Shown: positions 36,521-44,748, counted from the first letter of the stretch. The stretch is 64,000 bases of DNA from Flavobacterium sp. (GCA_014379405.1 JACMLU010000025.1:124001-188000), one strand, 5' to 3'. Notes: a model not told the origin generated them from the letters alone. Program-made: numbers and translations.

Positions 36521-37507
36521 ATGGACATTACCTTGATTATCTTTATTGTATTCGGTTTATTTATTTTTCTTTCCTCCTTTTTTACGGTAAAACAACAAAC
36601 CTCTGTTGTAATTGAGCGTTTCGGAAAATTTCTGAGCGTTAGAACTTCAGGTTTGCAACTCAAAATTCCTTTGATTGATAGAATTGCCGGTCGTGTCAAT
36701 CTTAAAATCCAACAATTGGATGTTATTATTGAAACAAAAACCAAAGACAACGTTTTTGTAAAACTAAAAGTATCTGTTCAATTTATGGTCGTAAAAGAAA
36801 CCGTTTATGATGCTTTCTACAAATTGGAATATCCACACGATCAAATTACTTCTTACGTATTCGACGTTGTCCGCGCCGAAGTTCCAAAACTAAAATTGGA
36901 CGATGTTTTTGAAAGAAAAGACGATATTGCCGTTGCGGTTAAAAGAGAATTGAACGAAGCAATGACCACTTATGGTTACACGATCATCAATACATTGGTT
37001 ACGGATATCGATCCAGATATTCAGGTGAAAAATGCCATGAATAGAATCAATGCTGCCGATAGGGAAAAAACTGTAGCTGAATTTGAAGCAGAAGCTTCAA
37101 GGATTAGAATTGTAGCCAAAGCCAAAGCGGAAGCAGAAAGTAAGCGTTTACAAGGACAAGGAATCGCAGACCAAAGACGCGAAATTGCCCGTGGATTAGT
37201 AGAAAGTGTAGATGTTTTGAACAAAGTGGGAATCAATTCTCAAGAAGCTTCGGCATTGATTGTTGTGACGCAACATTATGACACATTACAAGCCATTGGT
37301 GCGGATGCCAATTCTAACTTAATTTTGTTGCCTAATTCTCCGCAAGCAGGAAGCGATATGTTGAACAATATGGTAGCTTCTTTTTCGGCTTCGAACCAAG
37401 TGGGTGAAATGATGAAAAAAGCCAAAAGGGTAAAACCAAAAACAGACCATCATTCTTCAGATTATCAAGCACCACAAGCGCCAGAGCAACCTGAAACAGA
37501 GGTTTAA
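36521..37507 (+). CDS. SPFH/Band 7 membrane protein (stomatin-like)
   Basis: The protein has 328 residues. One N-terminal membrane helix (about 3-22) is followed by an SPFH domain: TVKQQTSVVIERFGKFLSVRTSGLQLKIPLIDRIAGRVNLKIQQLDV, TKTKDNVFVKLKVSVQFMV, and a coiled coil (AADREKTVAEFEAEASRIRIVAKAKAEAESKRLQGQG). The tail is Pro/Gln/Glu-rich. This is the stomatin/HflK-type group that forms oligomers in membrane microdomains. No NfeD-like or FtsH partner lies next to it here. Confidence 0.9.
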   Translation: MDITLIIFIVFGLFIFLSSFFTVKQQTSVVIERFGKFLSVRTSGLQLKIPLIDRIAGRVNLKIQQLDVIIETKTKDNVFVKLKVSVQFMVVKETVYDAFYKLEYPHDQITSYVFDVVRAEVPKLKLDDVFERKDDIAVAVKRELNEAMTTYGYTIINTLVTDIDPDIQVKNAMNRINAADREKTVAEFEAEASRIRIVAKAKAEAESKRLQGQGIADQRREIARGLVESVDVLNKVGINSQEASALIVVTQHYDTLQAIGADANSNLILLPNSPQAGSDMLNNMVASFSASNQVGEMMKKAKRVKPKTDHHSSDYQAPQAPEQPETEV

Positions 37508-37544
37508 CAACGAATTCCATCCTATTAGCGAGAGCAACAAATGA

Positions 37545-37567
37545 GATTACTCGTTCCTAGCAATGAC
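37545..37567. repeat. Dispersed intergenic repeat, degenerate copy 3
   Basis: GATTACTCGTTCCTAGCAATGAC is a degenerate copy of the repeats at 19043 and 19915. It lies directly before a terminator hairpin after the SPFH gene. Confidence 0.5.
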
Positions 37568-37580
37568 AAAAAACCATAAA

Positions 37581-37606
37581 AAAAGAGGCTTAATTGCCTC
37601 TTTTTC
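37581..37606. terminator. Terminator between SPFH gene and small operon
   Basis: The stem AAAAGAGGC/GCCTCTTTT with loop TTAATT lies between convergent genes, A-rich on the left and T-rich on the right. The right arm overlaps the last codons of the leftward 84-residue protein. Confidence 0.75.
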
Positions 37607-37844
37607 TTTTTGTAATCCAATTGATTAAAAATGGAATTGCTATATTGAGAATCGTACCTGAATAGTTCGAGAAAATCGATTTATAATCTCCAATAAATCC
37701 TTTTATTAGGTTTATTGGTAATAGACTTTCTTTTGTCTTTTGAACATTTAAAACTATTTTCTGAAGGTTTAATTCTCGTTCAACTTTCAAAATTTCCAGT
37801 TCACTTTCTATTTGCGCGTAAGATGAATATCTTTTCTTTTCCAT
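37590..37844 (-). CDS. Small membrane-associated protein, third gene of the YtxH operon
   Basis: The protein has 84 residues. The N-terminal half is helical and charged (QIESELEILKVERELNLQKIVLNVQKTKESL). The C-terminal half has one hydrophobic segment (about 58-76, YSGTILNIAIPFLINWI) ending in KRKRGN. It follows the holin-X-like gene by 3 bases. The set resembles the E. coli yqjD-yqjE-yqjK operon in gene order and size, with this gene in the YqjK place. That comparison is based on layout, not on sequence identity. Confidence 0.65.
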   Translation of the reverse strand: MEKKRYSSYAQIESELEILKVERELNLQKIVLNVQKTKESLLPINLIKGFIGDYKSIFSNYSGTILNIAIPFLINWITKRKRGN

Positions 37845-37847
37845 AAT

Positions 37848-38198
37848 TTAGTCGTTAAAAAAGATTTCTGAAAATTTCTCCAAAATTGGTCCTTCAACCA
37901 CTTTATCTTTAATTAAAAATAAAAGTCCTGAGATAACTAAATAAATTCCACCTACGATTAAAAATCCCAAAGCATAATTATCCACTGCTTTCCCGATTGC
38001 AAAAGCACCCGCAATAGAACAAAAGAACAAAACCATCATCAATGCTATTGCAATCAATGTAAATTTCAATATCATAGTGGTCGATTTCATCGCCACTTTA
38101 AAACCCCATAACTTATAATAAGCTACACTGTTTTCGATATAAGCTTGCGCTTGTTTTTGAATGTCTTCGGTATGTTCTTTAAGTTCTTCAAAAGCCAT
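37848..38198 (-). CDS. Phage-holin-X/YqjE-like membrane protein
   Basis: The protein has 116 residues. An N-terminal amphipathic helix (FEELKEHTEDIQKQAQAYIENSVAYYKLWGFKVAMKS) precedes two membrane helices (about 43-66 and 72-95) and a short charged tail. This is the pattern of PF07332 (putative Actinobacterial Holin-X, YqjE family). Despite the family name no phage genes are nearby; these are chromosomal envelope proteins. It lies between the YtxH gene (21-base gap) and the 84-residue protein (3-base gap), so the three are an operon. Confidence 0.75.
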   Translation of the reverse strand: MAFEELKEHTEDIQKQAQAYIENSVAYYKLWGFKVAMKSTTMILKFTLIAIALMMVLFFCSIAGAFAIGKAVDNYALGFLIVGGIYLVISGLLFLIKDKVVEGPILEKFSEIFFND

Positions 38199-38219
38199 AG
38201 ATGAGTTGTTTTAAGAAAT

Positions 38220-38579
38220 TTATTTTTCGTGATTATGGCTAGCCATTTCTTTTTTTTGCAGTTTAGCATTTTGTTCTTTCAAATCAGCCAACTTGGTTTC
38301 CAAAAAAGAAATAACATCTTCAGTTTTATGACTCATACTAGAAACCAAATCTTCGTAGGTTTCTTCTAAATTATGTCTCGAACCTGCAAATTTATCCCTC
38401 AATTGATGCGTTACGTCTTCGAATTTATGTTTTAAATTGTCTTTGGCATCATCATAACCTTCTTTAATTTTTTCTCTGGTTTTTGAACCTTTATCCGGAG
38501 CAAATAAAATTCCTATCCCTGCTCCAATCGCTGCACCTAATAAAAGTGCCAATACTGAATTTCCTGAGTTATTTGACAT
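38220..38579 (-). CDS. YtxH domain protein
   Basis: The protein has 119 residues from ATG 38579. A Gly-rich membrane helix near the N-terminus (SVLALLLGAAIGAGIGILFAPDKG) is followed by the YtxH signature KGSKTREKIKEGYDDAKDNLKHKF and a long charged helix. YtxH proteins are general-stress envelope proteins with a role resembling ElaB/YqjD of enterobacteria. I chose this start because the longer frame up to 38630 adds 17 residues not seen in the family. It is the first gene of a three-gene operon. Confidence 0.85.
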   Translation of the reverse strand: MSNNSGNSVLALLLGAAIGAGIGILFAPDKGSKTREKIKEGYDDAKDNLKHKFEDVTHQLRDKFAGSRHNLEETYEDLVSSMSHKTEDVISFLETKLADLKEQNAKLQKKEMASHNHEK

Positions 38580-38828
38580 CGTTTCTAGAATTAAATTAAT
38601 AATATCCCAATTTACAACATTTATTAACACCGCAATGTTAACAAGCCGTTAAAGTACAATTATTTTATATTAAAACTCAAAATAAGGAGCTCTGCTTATA
38701 AAACTTTTCAGCAAGGGTAAAATCACTTGTAAAACTTAAAAAAACGTCTTAAAATTAATCTATAAAAGCCTTTTTTGATTGTTAAAATTGATGTAATTTT
38801 AAAAAACAATCAGAAAAACAAATGATAA

Positions 38829-38854
38829 AAAAAAGCGCTGATTAAAGCGCTTTC
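38829..38854 (-). terminator. Terminator of glnS
   Basis: The stem AAAGCGCT/AGCGCTTT with a 6-base loop is followed on the minus strand by eight T. It lies 9 bases after the glnS stop. Confidence 0.8.
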
Positions 38855-38862
38855 CATAGTTT

Positions 38863-40983
38863 TTATTTATTTAAAACTTGTTCGATAAATTCCGATTCTC
38901 TTTCGGTTGTACTTTTCGGAGGATTGGATTTTAATTTCAAAATTTCATCTTTAAATGAATTTACAAAATTGGAATCGTTTTCTAAATCCAATAAATTTAA
39001 AAGTGCTCTTGAACGAACAAATGTGGATTCACTTCTCAAAGACATCAAATACAATTTGGAGACATCTTCTTTTTCAAAATCGGAAGATTTTAAACTGGAA
39101 TATTTCAGAATAAATTGGGCAAACAACAAAGAAGTTTTATTGTTGTTGATATTCTTTTTAAAAGAATTTTGCAATAAACTATAATTGGCAATTCCAGCTA
39201 AAGTCTCTCCTATTGCTTCTCTAATCGCTATACGCTCTTCTCTTGTCGCAACTTTGAAATATTTATTGATTTCTTTTAAAGCATTATTAATGCTGTTTTC
39301 CTCTTTTTTGCCTTTTTCTTCCCAGGCATCTTTGAGTCCAACCGTTTTGTTAAACACTAATTTAGAAGCTGTTGAATCTTTATCCACATTGAAATAACCC
39401 AAACGTTGGAACTGAAATTTATCTCCAGATTTCGCAATAGAAAGACTTGGTTCAACAAATCCTTTTGCGATTTGCAAAGAGTTTGCATTCATAAAATCAA
39501 GGAAGTTTTTCTCCTTGTGACTATCAGGTGCTTCATCAATAAAAAGTCTATCATACAAACGTACTTCAGCTTCCACAGCGTGTTGGATAGAAACCCAATG
39601 CAAAGTTCCGGCCACTTTTCTTTTAGAAGCTTCACTCCCACTTCCACTCAAAGAATCGGTATCGTAAGTGACGTGAATTTCAGTAATATTTCCTTCCGAA
39701 TCTTTTACAACACTTTCTCCTTTAATGATATATGCATTTTTTAAACGCACTTCATTTCCTAAAGACAAACGGAAAAATTTAGCTGGAGCTACTTCTAAAA
39801 AATCTTCTCTTTCGATGTATAATTCTTTCGAAAAAGGGACTTTTCTAAAACCTGCCTCTTCATCTTCTTGATTGTTTTCGGCATCCAAAAGTTCCTCTTT
39901 TCCTTGAGGATAATTGGTAATAACGACTTTTACCGGATCTAAAACTGCCATAACTCTTGGAGCTGTTTTGTTTAAATCTTCTCGCAAACAAAATTCCAAA
40001 AGTGAAACATCAATTATGTTTTCACGTTTAGCAACTCCAATAGTATCACAGAATTTACGAATAGAATTGGCAGTATAACCTCTTCTTCGTAACCCAGAAA
40101 TAGTAGGCATTCTTGGATCATCCCAACCATTAACTATATTTTCCTGAACCAATTGCAATAGTTTTCGCTTGCTCATTACAGTGTAATTCAAGTTCAATCG
40201 GGCGAATTCATATTGGTGAGGTTTTACCTTTTTATCATCATAAATTTGGTCTAAAAACCAATTGTATAATTCTCTGTGCATTACAAATTCCAAGGTACAA
40301 ATGGAATGTGAAATTTGTTCTATATAATCGCTTTCGCCGTGAGCGAAATCATACATTGGATAGATTTTCCAATCGTCTCCAGTCCTGTGATGGTGACGGT
40401 GCAACACTCTATAAATCAAAGGATCACGCATCAACATATTGGTCGAAGCCATGTCAATTTTGGCACGCAAAACGTGACTTCCTTCCGGAAAATCGCCATT
40501 TTTCATTCCTTCGAACAAAGTCAAATTTTCTTCAACCGAACGATTTCTATATGGACCATCAACACCTGGTTGCGTTGGTGTTCCTTTTTGAGCTGCCATG
40601 TCTTCAGAAGACTGGCTGTCAACATAAGCTTTTCCATTCTTAATCATCAAGATCGCCCAATCGTACAACTGCTGAAAATAATTAGAAGCATAACGTTCTT
40701 CAGCCCAATTGAAACCCAACCATTGCAAATCTTCCTTGATGGCATCTACATACTCCTGCTCTTCTTTGGCTGGATTGGTGTCGTCAAAACGTAAATTGAC
40801 TGGCGCATTGTACTTTAAACCCAAACCAAAATTCAAACAAATGGCTTTGGCGTGGCCAATGTGTAAATAACCATTAGGTTCTGGCGGAAAACGGAAACGT
40901 AAATTTTCTTGGGGAAAACCAGTTGCTAAGCTGTCTTCTATAATTTGTTCTATAAAATGAAGTGATTTCTCTTCGATTGACAT
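38863..40983 (-). CDS. glnS: Glutamine--tRNA ligase with C-terminal extension
   Basis: The protein has 706 residues from ATG 40983 (MSIEEKSLHF). HIGH is in PPEPNGYLHIGHAKAICLNFGL (about 33-54) and the KMSKS loop is VMSKRKLLQLV (about 264-274). The anticodon-binding beta-barrels end near residue 555 (FNVDKDSTASKLVFNKTVGLKDAW). E. coli GlnRS stops there; here about 150 helical residues follow (NNALKEINKYFKVATREERIAIREAIGETLAGI to the end). This is reminiscent of the YqeY-like tail of Deinococcus GlnRS, though I cannot confirm homology. The longer frame up to 41067 is rejected because a -7 element lies inside it. The presence of GlnS means Gln-tRNA can be charged directly. Confidence 0.95.
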   Translation of the reverse strand: MSIEEKSLHFIEQIIEDSLATGFPQENLRFRFPPEPNGYLHIGHAKAICLNFGLGLKYNAPVNLRFDDTNPAKEEQEYVDAIKEDLQWLGFNWAEERYASNYFQQLYDWAILMIKNGKAYVDSQSSEDMAAQKGTPTQPGVDGPYRNRSVEENLTLFEGMKNGDFPEGSHVLRAKIDMASTNMLMRDPLIYRVLHRHHHRTGDDWKIYPMYDFAHGESDYIEQISHSICTLEFVMHRELYNWFLDQIYDDKKVKPHQYEFARLNLNYTVMSKRKLLQLVQENIVNGWDDPRMPTISGLRRRGYTANSIRKFCDTIGVAKRENIIDVSLLEFCLREDLNKTAPRVMAVLDPVKVVITNYPQGKEELLDAENNQEDEEAGFRKVPFSKELYIEREDFLEVAPAKFFRLSLGNEVRLKNAYIIKGESVVKDSEGNITEIHVTYDTDSLSGSGSEASKRKVAGTLHWVSIQHAVEAEVRLYDRLFIDEAPDSHKEKNFLDFMNANSLQIAKGFVEPSLSIAKSGDKFQFQRLGYFNVDKDSTASKLVFNKTVGLKDAWEEKGKKEENSINNALKEINKYFKVATREERIAIREAIGETLAGIANYSLLQNSFKKNINNNKTSLLFAQFILKYSSLKSSDFEKEDVSKLYLMSLRSESTFVRSRALLNLLDLENDSNFVNSFKDEILKLKSNPPKSTTERESEFIEQVLNK

Positions 40984-41002
40984 AATTTTCTTAATTGAAT
41001 TG

Positions 41003-41010
41003 CAAAGATA
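41003..41010 (-). promoter_or_regulatory. Flavobacterial -7 element upstream of glnS
   Basis: On the minus strand TATCTTTG matches TAnnTTTG, 19 bases before the glnS start codon. No convincing -33 TTG is seen. Confidence 0.5.
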
Positions 41011-41109
41011 TAAAAAGTTTATAGTTCGTGGTTTATGGTTTGTAGTTAGATTATCCATAAATAACAAACAATGATTTAAATTTGTATTTTTGTATGAATA
41101 TCAATTGTT

Positions 41110-41337
41110 ATGAGACAATTAACGGTAACTATTCCAGATGATTTTTACGAAACTTTTATGGAATATTTAAAAGATAAAACCGAAGTTTTGGTTGATGAAA
41201 AATTTGAATATTTTGATAAGACAGTTCCTCAATTGCAACAAGATTTAGTTATTGATAGAATAAAAAATGCCAAACCAAAGGATTACAGAAGTTGGGAAGA
41301 TGTAAAGAAAGATTTAGATAAAAAATGGCTTAAATAG
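41110..41337 (+). CDS. Small antitoxin-like protein
   Basis: The protein has 75 residues. It opens with a strand MRQLTVTIPDDFYETFMEYLKD, the pattern of ribbon-helix-helix or RelB-type antitoxins, and ends with DYRSWEDVKKDLDKKWLK, as many RelE-partner antitoxins do. No toxin gene follows; folB starts 20 bases downstream. Two good -7 elements (TAAATTTG at 41077-41084 and TATTTTTG at 41085-41092) lie in front. It may be an orphan antitoxin or a small unknown protein; the antitoxin reading is an inference. Confidence 0.55.
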   Translation: MRQLTVTIPDDFYETFMEYLKDKTEVLVDEKFEYFDKTVPQLQQDLVIDRIKNAKPKDYRSWEDVKKDLDKKWLK

Positions 41338-41357
41338 CATTGAAATTAACTATAAAA

Positions 41358-41717
41358 ATGGGAATTATAAAACTAAAAAATATAAGAACTTACTCCTTTC
41401 ACGGTTGCTTAATCGAAGAAGGAAAAATTGGTTCTGATTATTCAGTTGATTTAGAAGTAAAAACAGATTTGCGTAAATCAGCTCTTTCCGATAATCTGGA
41501 AGATACGGTTGATTATGTCCTTTTGAACCGCATTGTCGAGGATGAAATGGCTATAAGATCGAACCTTTTGGAACACGTTGCCCACCGAATTATCAAAAGA
41601 ATTTTTGACGAAGTGGCCGCTATTTCAAGAATTACCTTGGCAGTTTCAAAACTCAATCCTCCTATTGGTGGTGATGTTGAAGCAGTTACCATAGAAATGG
41701 AAGATTATAGAAATTAA
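41358..41717 (+). CDS. folB: Dihydroneopterin aldolase
   Basis: FolB converts 7,8-dihydroneopterin to 6-hydroxymethyl-7,8-dihydropterin and glycolaldehyde in folate synthesis. The protein has 119 residues from ATG 41358 (MGIIKLKNIRTYSFHGCLIEEGKIG), with DLRKSALSDNLEDTVDYVLL and the active-site block LLEHVAHRIIKRIF, then AVSKLNPPIGGDVEAVTIEMED. A TTG at 41340 would add six residues outside the family. It lies 20 bases after the small antitoxin-like gene and upstream of tRNA-Cys. Confidence 0.92.
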   Translation: MGIIKLKNIRTYSFHGCLIEEGKIGSDYSVDLEVKTDLRKSALSDNLEDTVDYVLLNRIVEDEMAIRSNLLEHVAHRIIKRIFDEVAAISRITLAVSKLNPPIGGDVEAVTIEMEDYRN

Positions 41718-41749
41718 GCTAATTAGGAATTTTTAAATCTTTGTAATTA

Positions 41750-41783
41750 TTGCTTTCCTTTTTTAACTTTTTTAGTATATTTG
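41750..41783 (+). promoter_or_regulatory. Promoter of tRNA-Cys
   Basis: TTG at 41750-41752 and TATATTTG at 41776-41783 fit the flavobacterial -33 and -7 elements with a 23-base spacer. Transcription would begin about 10 bases before the tRNA. Confidence 0.65.
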
Positions 41784-41800
41784 CACACCAATAAATAATT

Positions 41801-41871
41801 GGCGTCGTGGCCGAGCGGCTAGGCTGGGCTCTGCAAAAGCTCCTACTCCGGTTCGAATCCGGACGATGCCT
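41801..41871 (+). tRNA. tRNA-Cys (GCA)
   Basis: This is a 71-base cloverleaf. Acceptor stem GGCGTCG pairs with CGATGCC (one G-T pair). D-stem is GCC/GGC. Anticodon stem GGGCT pairs with AGCTC around loop CTGCAAA with anticodon GCA. T-arm is TCCGG-TTCGAAT-CCGGA. The discriminator base is T (U73), the identity element of tRNA-Cys. CCA is not encoded. Confidence 0.97.
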
Positions 41872-41878
41872 CTGAATT

Positions 41879-41903
41879 AACCTCTCTTTTTGAGAGGTTT
41901 TTT
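41879..41903 (+). terminator. Terminator of tRNA-Cys
   Basis: The stem AACCTCTC/GAGAGGTT has a T-rich loop and is followed by a T run, 8 bases after the tRNA end. Confidence 0.85.
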
Positions 41904-41938
41904 TATGTTTAATTTTTAGAAAAAATTAGGTAAAGTTA

Positions 41939-41976
41939 GGGTTCGAATACGTCCCGAAAGCTTTCGGGAGATGCCT
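41939..41976 (+). repeat. Partial tRNA-Cys-like 3' segment carrying an 18-bp palindrome
   Basis: GGGTTCGAAT and GATGCCT repeat the T-loop and 3' end of the tRNA-Cys 68 bases upstream. Between them stands TCCCGAAAGCTTTCGGGA (41952-41969), a perfect palindrome. No full tRNA can be folded here. Confidence 0.55.
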
Positions 41977-42007
41977 TTAAAACCTTCAAAATAATTTGAG
42001 TGTTTTT

Positions 42008-43252
42008 TTAATTTAATCTAGATTCTAATTCCTTTCTCACTTCTTCCGCCGTTGGATCCTCAGCTATAATATTTCCTTTTTCATCAATAAGGAAAATTCC
42101 ACCGCCACCTCCATTTACACCATATTTTACCCAAATAGCATTTTTTCTATCTAGTTCTACTAAATTTAACCAAGGCCATTTTTCCTTTTCAAGGCGTTTT
42201 ACTAAGTTATCAGTGTTTTTAAATTCACCAGCTACACCAATAATTGTAAATCCTTTGTCTTTAAATTCGTTGTAAAGAGGAATCATCGTTCTGCTTTTAG
42301 CAATACAAGGTCCACACCAAGTTGCCCAAAGGTCTAATAATGCAACTTTTCCTTTTATTTTATTAGATAGATTAATTATGTTTCCATTCAAGTCAGGTGC
42401 TGAAAAATCAATATATTTTTTTTTGATTTTAATATTTCTATTTGCATTAATTAGGTTCGAAGCTAACTCGTTGTATGGATGATTTGAATTTGCTTTAGAT
42501 AAAATTTGAAAAGAGTGTTGAGCTAATTCAATATCAATTGTTTCTTTATTGAATATTAAGTCTTCCAACAAAAATGAGTAGGATACTATTGTAGGGTTGT
42601 TTTCTATATATTCTTGCTTAAACTTCTTCTGATCATCATATATAAGCTTTAATTTGTCTTCTAATATTTGTGCTTTAGGACTTAAGTTAGGCCCTACTTT
42701 TCTGAAATCATCAATTTTTTTATAAATAACAATTTTTACATCCTGAGATTCTGCTTTACTTAATTCGACATGGAATGCTTTCATTTTATCACTTAAATAT
42801 TCATCTTTTTCAAAAAGCACTTTAAGGCTATCTTGAAGTGGTTTTAGTCTGTTGTTAAATTTACTTTCTATACTTTGTTTAAACTTTGCATATTGAGCGT
42901 TTAGTTTTCCTCCTTTAACAATGTTTTTGTCAAAATCGTCTTCTGGATAAATTGTTAAATCAATTTTCTCGTTTTCTAAAAATAAAGGCATCGGTCTATA
43001 CGCCCCTTTCTCTACGGATTCTGCGAAAGCAAGATTTACCACTTCTGTATTTTTAAGTATTGTCTTATAATAGAATTTTCCGTCTTTAACTGGAATCTTA
43101 AGTATTGAATCAAACCTTGTATCTTGATTAGGTTTCATTAATAAAATTGATTTTGTGTCAGTATTGACTACCGTTCCGCTGATTTGTAAAACTTGTCCCT
43201 TTACAAGCAAACAGTTGAAAAAACAAATTAGTAATAATAAGATAAATTTCAT
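42008..43252 (-). CDS. TlpA-like thioredoxin-fold protein with DUF4369 N-terminus
   Basis: The protein has 414 residues with a signal peptide (1-19, LLVKGQ). Residues 20 to about 125 match the DUF4369 beta domain (LQISGTVVNTDTKSILLMKP onward). A helical linker (about 130-270) leads into a TlpA/AhpC-type thioredoxin fold (about 278-414) with LLDLWATWCGPCIAKS carrying the redox CxxC. It acts in the periplasm as a thiol-disulfide oxidoreductase. A tetra-Gly stretch (YGVNGGGGGIF) replaces the usual cis-Pro loop approach and is odd. It is not linked to cytochrome biogenesis genes here. Confidence 0.88.
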   Translation of the reverse strand: MKFILLLLICFFNCLLVKGQVLQISGTVVNTDTKSILLMKPNQDTRFDSILKIPVKDGKFYYKTILKNTEVVNLAFAESVEKGAYRPMPLFLENEKIDLTIYPEDDFDKNIVKGGKLNAQYAKFKQSIESKFNNRLKPLQDSLKVLFEKDEYLSDKMKAFHVELSKAESQDVKIVIYKKIDDFRKVGPNLSPKAQILEDKLKLIYDDQKKFKQEYIENNPTIVSYSFLLEDLIFNKETIDIELAQHSFQILSKANSNHPYNELASNLINANRNIKIKKKYIDFSAPDLNGNIINLSNKIKGKVALLDLWATWCGPCIAKSRTMIPLYNEFKDKGFTIIGVAGEFKNTDNLVKRLEKEKWPWLNLVELDRKNAIWVKYGVNGGGGGIFLIDEKGNIIAEDPTAEEVRKELESRLN

Positions 43253-43313
43253 TTTTAAATTTTTAAATTAGAACAACTTATAAAAAACAAATAAAGATTA
43301 TATGTTTTAACAC

Positions 43314-43991
43314 CTACTCATCAATCCTCTCCAAAGCATTTTTTAACTTCTCTTTTTCTTTTGGAAACCAACCTTGAGTGATTAAAACAACTCCAAAAAC
43401 CATCAAGACAATACTGATTCCTTTTTTTATTTTAAGAATATTGGTCGGTGTTAATTTGGTTTTTAACTGTTTAGCTAATACAATTTTGATGCAATCAACC
43501 AATAAATAAGATAGAATAACAGTCGTGAAAAAGGTTAACATTCTAGAGTTTTGCATTTCTAATTTTGGTCCAACCGAAATAATTACAGCCAACCAAAATC
43601 CCAAAACGCCAATGTTGATAATGTTTAAAAAAAAGCCTTTTATAAATAAACCTAGGTAATCTTTTCTAATAATTTCGTTATCAATTTTTTTTGTATCTAT
43701 CTTCTTTTCTTTGTGTAAAGTTATATACGAAATAACGCCATAAGCCAACATTAAAATCCCCCCAAACATAAACAAAGCGGAATTATCTTTTAAACTGATT
43801 ATTAATCTATAACTTCCTAAATAGGCAATTGTTATAAAAAGGATGTCGCCTAAAACGACACCTAAATCAAATACTAAAGCAGCCCTAAATCCTTTTATAA
43901 TACTAGTTTCTAGTAATATAAAAAAAACTGGACCTATCATAAAACTTAAAAAAATCCCCCAAGGAATACCAGATAAAATATCATTTATCAT
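43314..43991 (-). CDS. LysE family transporter
   Basis: The protein has 225 residues and about six membrane helices. The N-terminus IPWGIFLSFMIGPVFFILLETSIIKGFRAALVFDLGVVLGD is the LysE/RhtB signature (Gly-Pro in helix 1 and the GxRxAL loop). A Lys-rich cytoplasmic loop (HKEKKIDTKKIDNEIIRKD) lies in the middle. The family exports amino acids or small solutes; the substrate is unknown. It follows the DUF2807 gene on the same strand after a terminator hairpin. Confidence 0.85.
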   Translation of the reverse strand: MINDILSGIPWGIFLSFMIGPVFFILLETSIIKGFRAALVFDLGVVLGDILFITIAYLGSYRLIISLKDNSALFMFGGILMLAYGVISYITLHKEKKIDTKKIDNEIIRKDYLGLFIKGFFLNIINIGVLGFWLAVIISVGPKLEMQNSRMLTFFTTVILSYLLVDCIKIVLAKQLKTKLTPTNILKIKKGISIVLMVFGVVLITQGWFPKEKEKLKNALERIDE

Positions 43992-44030
43992 TAATAAAAA
44001 ACTTTAAAAAATTGGTGTATTTATTGAATT

Positions 44031-44065
44031 AAAAAGAATTCCCCGAAAGAAATTTTCGGGGAATT
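44031..44065 (-). terminator. Terminator of the DUF2807 gene
   Basis: AATTCCCCGAAA and TTTCGGGGAATT form a 12-bp perfect stem with a 5-base loop. On the minus strand it is followed by TTCTTTTT, 3 bases after the stop codon. Confidence 0.85.
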
Positions 44066-44068
44066 TAA

Positions 44069-44737
44069 TTATTTTTCTATTATTTTTCCTCCTGCAAGGG
44101 CTTGTTGTTTTATATGTTTAGGTTTCCCATAAATATAAATAGAACCACCTGCATTTACTTTAGCATCGACAAGAGTTGTGGCGTTTATTTCGGCATTTCC
44201 TCCTGCAGATATGTTAATTGTGGTTTGGGAAGTAACTAAATCCTTCGCTTTCAAAATTCCTCCTGAATTAATGGTAATCTTTTGAGTGACCGCTTTACCC
44301 ATTAAACTAATTATCCCGCCTGAATAAGCCTTTATTGTTGCCTTATCAACATCAAGCTCAGCTTCTATTCGAGCACCTTCTTGGGCTGATAAAACCATTG
44401 AAATTTGTTTAAAAACATCATTGCAACTCACATTACTCCCTTCGTTGGCATCAATGATTTCAATATTTTTAAAGTATAAAGTTACTTTAAGATCTTTATT
44501 GTCTTCTAATATTTTGGTTAAAGAGATTCTTATTTTCAGTAAACCATTTTTATTAACAGTTTCAACATTACTTTGGTTTGTTCCAGTAATAACTATTTTA
44601 TTTTCTGTAGAGGAAATTAATGTAACATTCAATTGATCAAATACTTTTAACTCATCGAAATCAGCTAATTTAATTGATGTTTGACCAAAATTTAATTGTG
44701 TTGCAAACACAAATAGCATTAAAATTATCTTTTTCAT
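44069..44737 (-). CDS. Head GIN/DUF2807 domain secreted protein
   Basis: The protein has 222 residues with a signal peptide (1-18, QLNFGQ). The mature chain is a DUF2807 (putative auto-transporter adhesin, head GIN) beta-helix: FDELKVFDQLNVTLISSTENKIVITG, then repeats with SGGIISLMGKAV, NSGGILKAKDLV, SAGGNAEINATTL, NAGGSIYIYGKP and LAGGKIIEK. The xGG turns recur about every 16-20 residues. It probably stays at the envelope; the function is unknown. It starts 11 bases after rnr ends and may be cotranscribed with it. Confidence 0.88.
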   Translation of the reverse strand: MKKIILMLFVFATQLNFGQTSIKLADFDELKVFDQLNVTLISSTENKIVITGTNQSNVETVNKNGLLKIRISLTKILEDNKDLKVTLYFKNIEIIDANEGSNVSCNDVFKQISMVLSAQEGARIEAELDVDKATIKAYSGGIISLMGKAVTQKITINSGGILKAKDLVTSQTTINISAGGNAEINATTLVDAKVNAGGSIYIYGKPKHIKQQALAGGKIIEK

Positions 44738-44748
44738 CTCTTTAAAAT

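Noticed and set aside
37848..38198. A prophage remnant, suggested by the holin-like protein
   Set aside because: The holin-X family is chromosomal and widespread. There are no phage structural, lysis or integrase genes near it.
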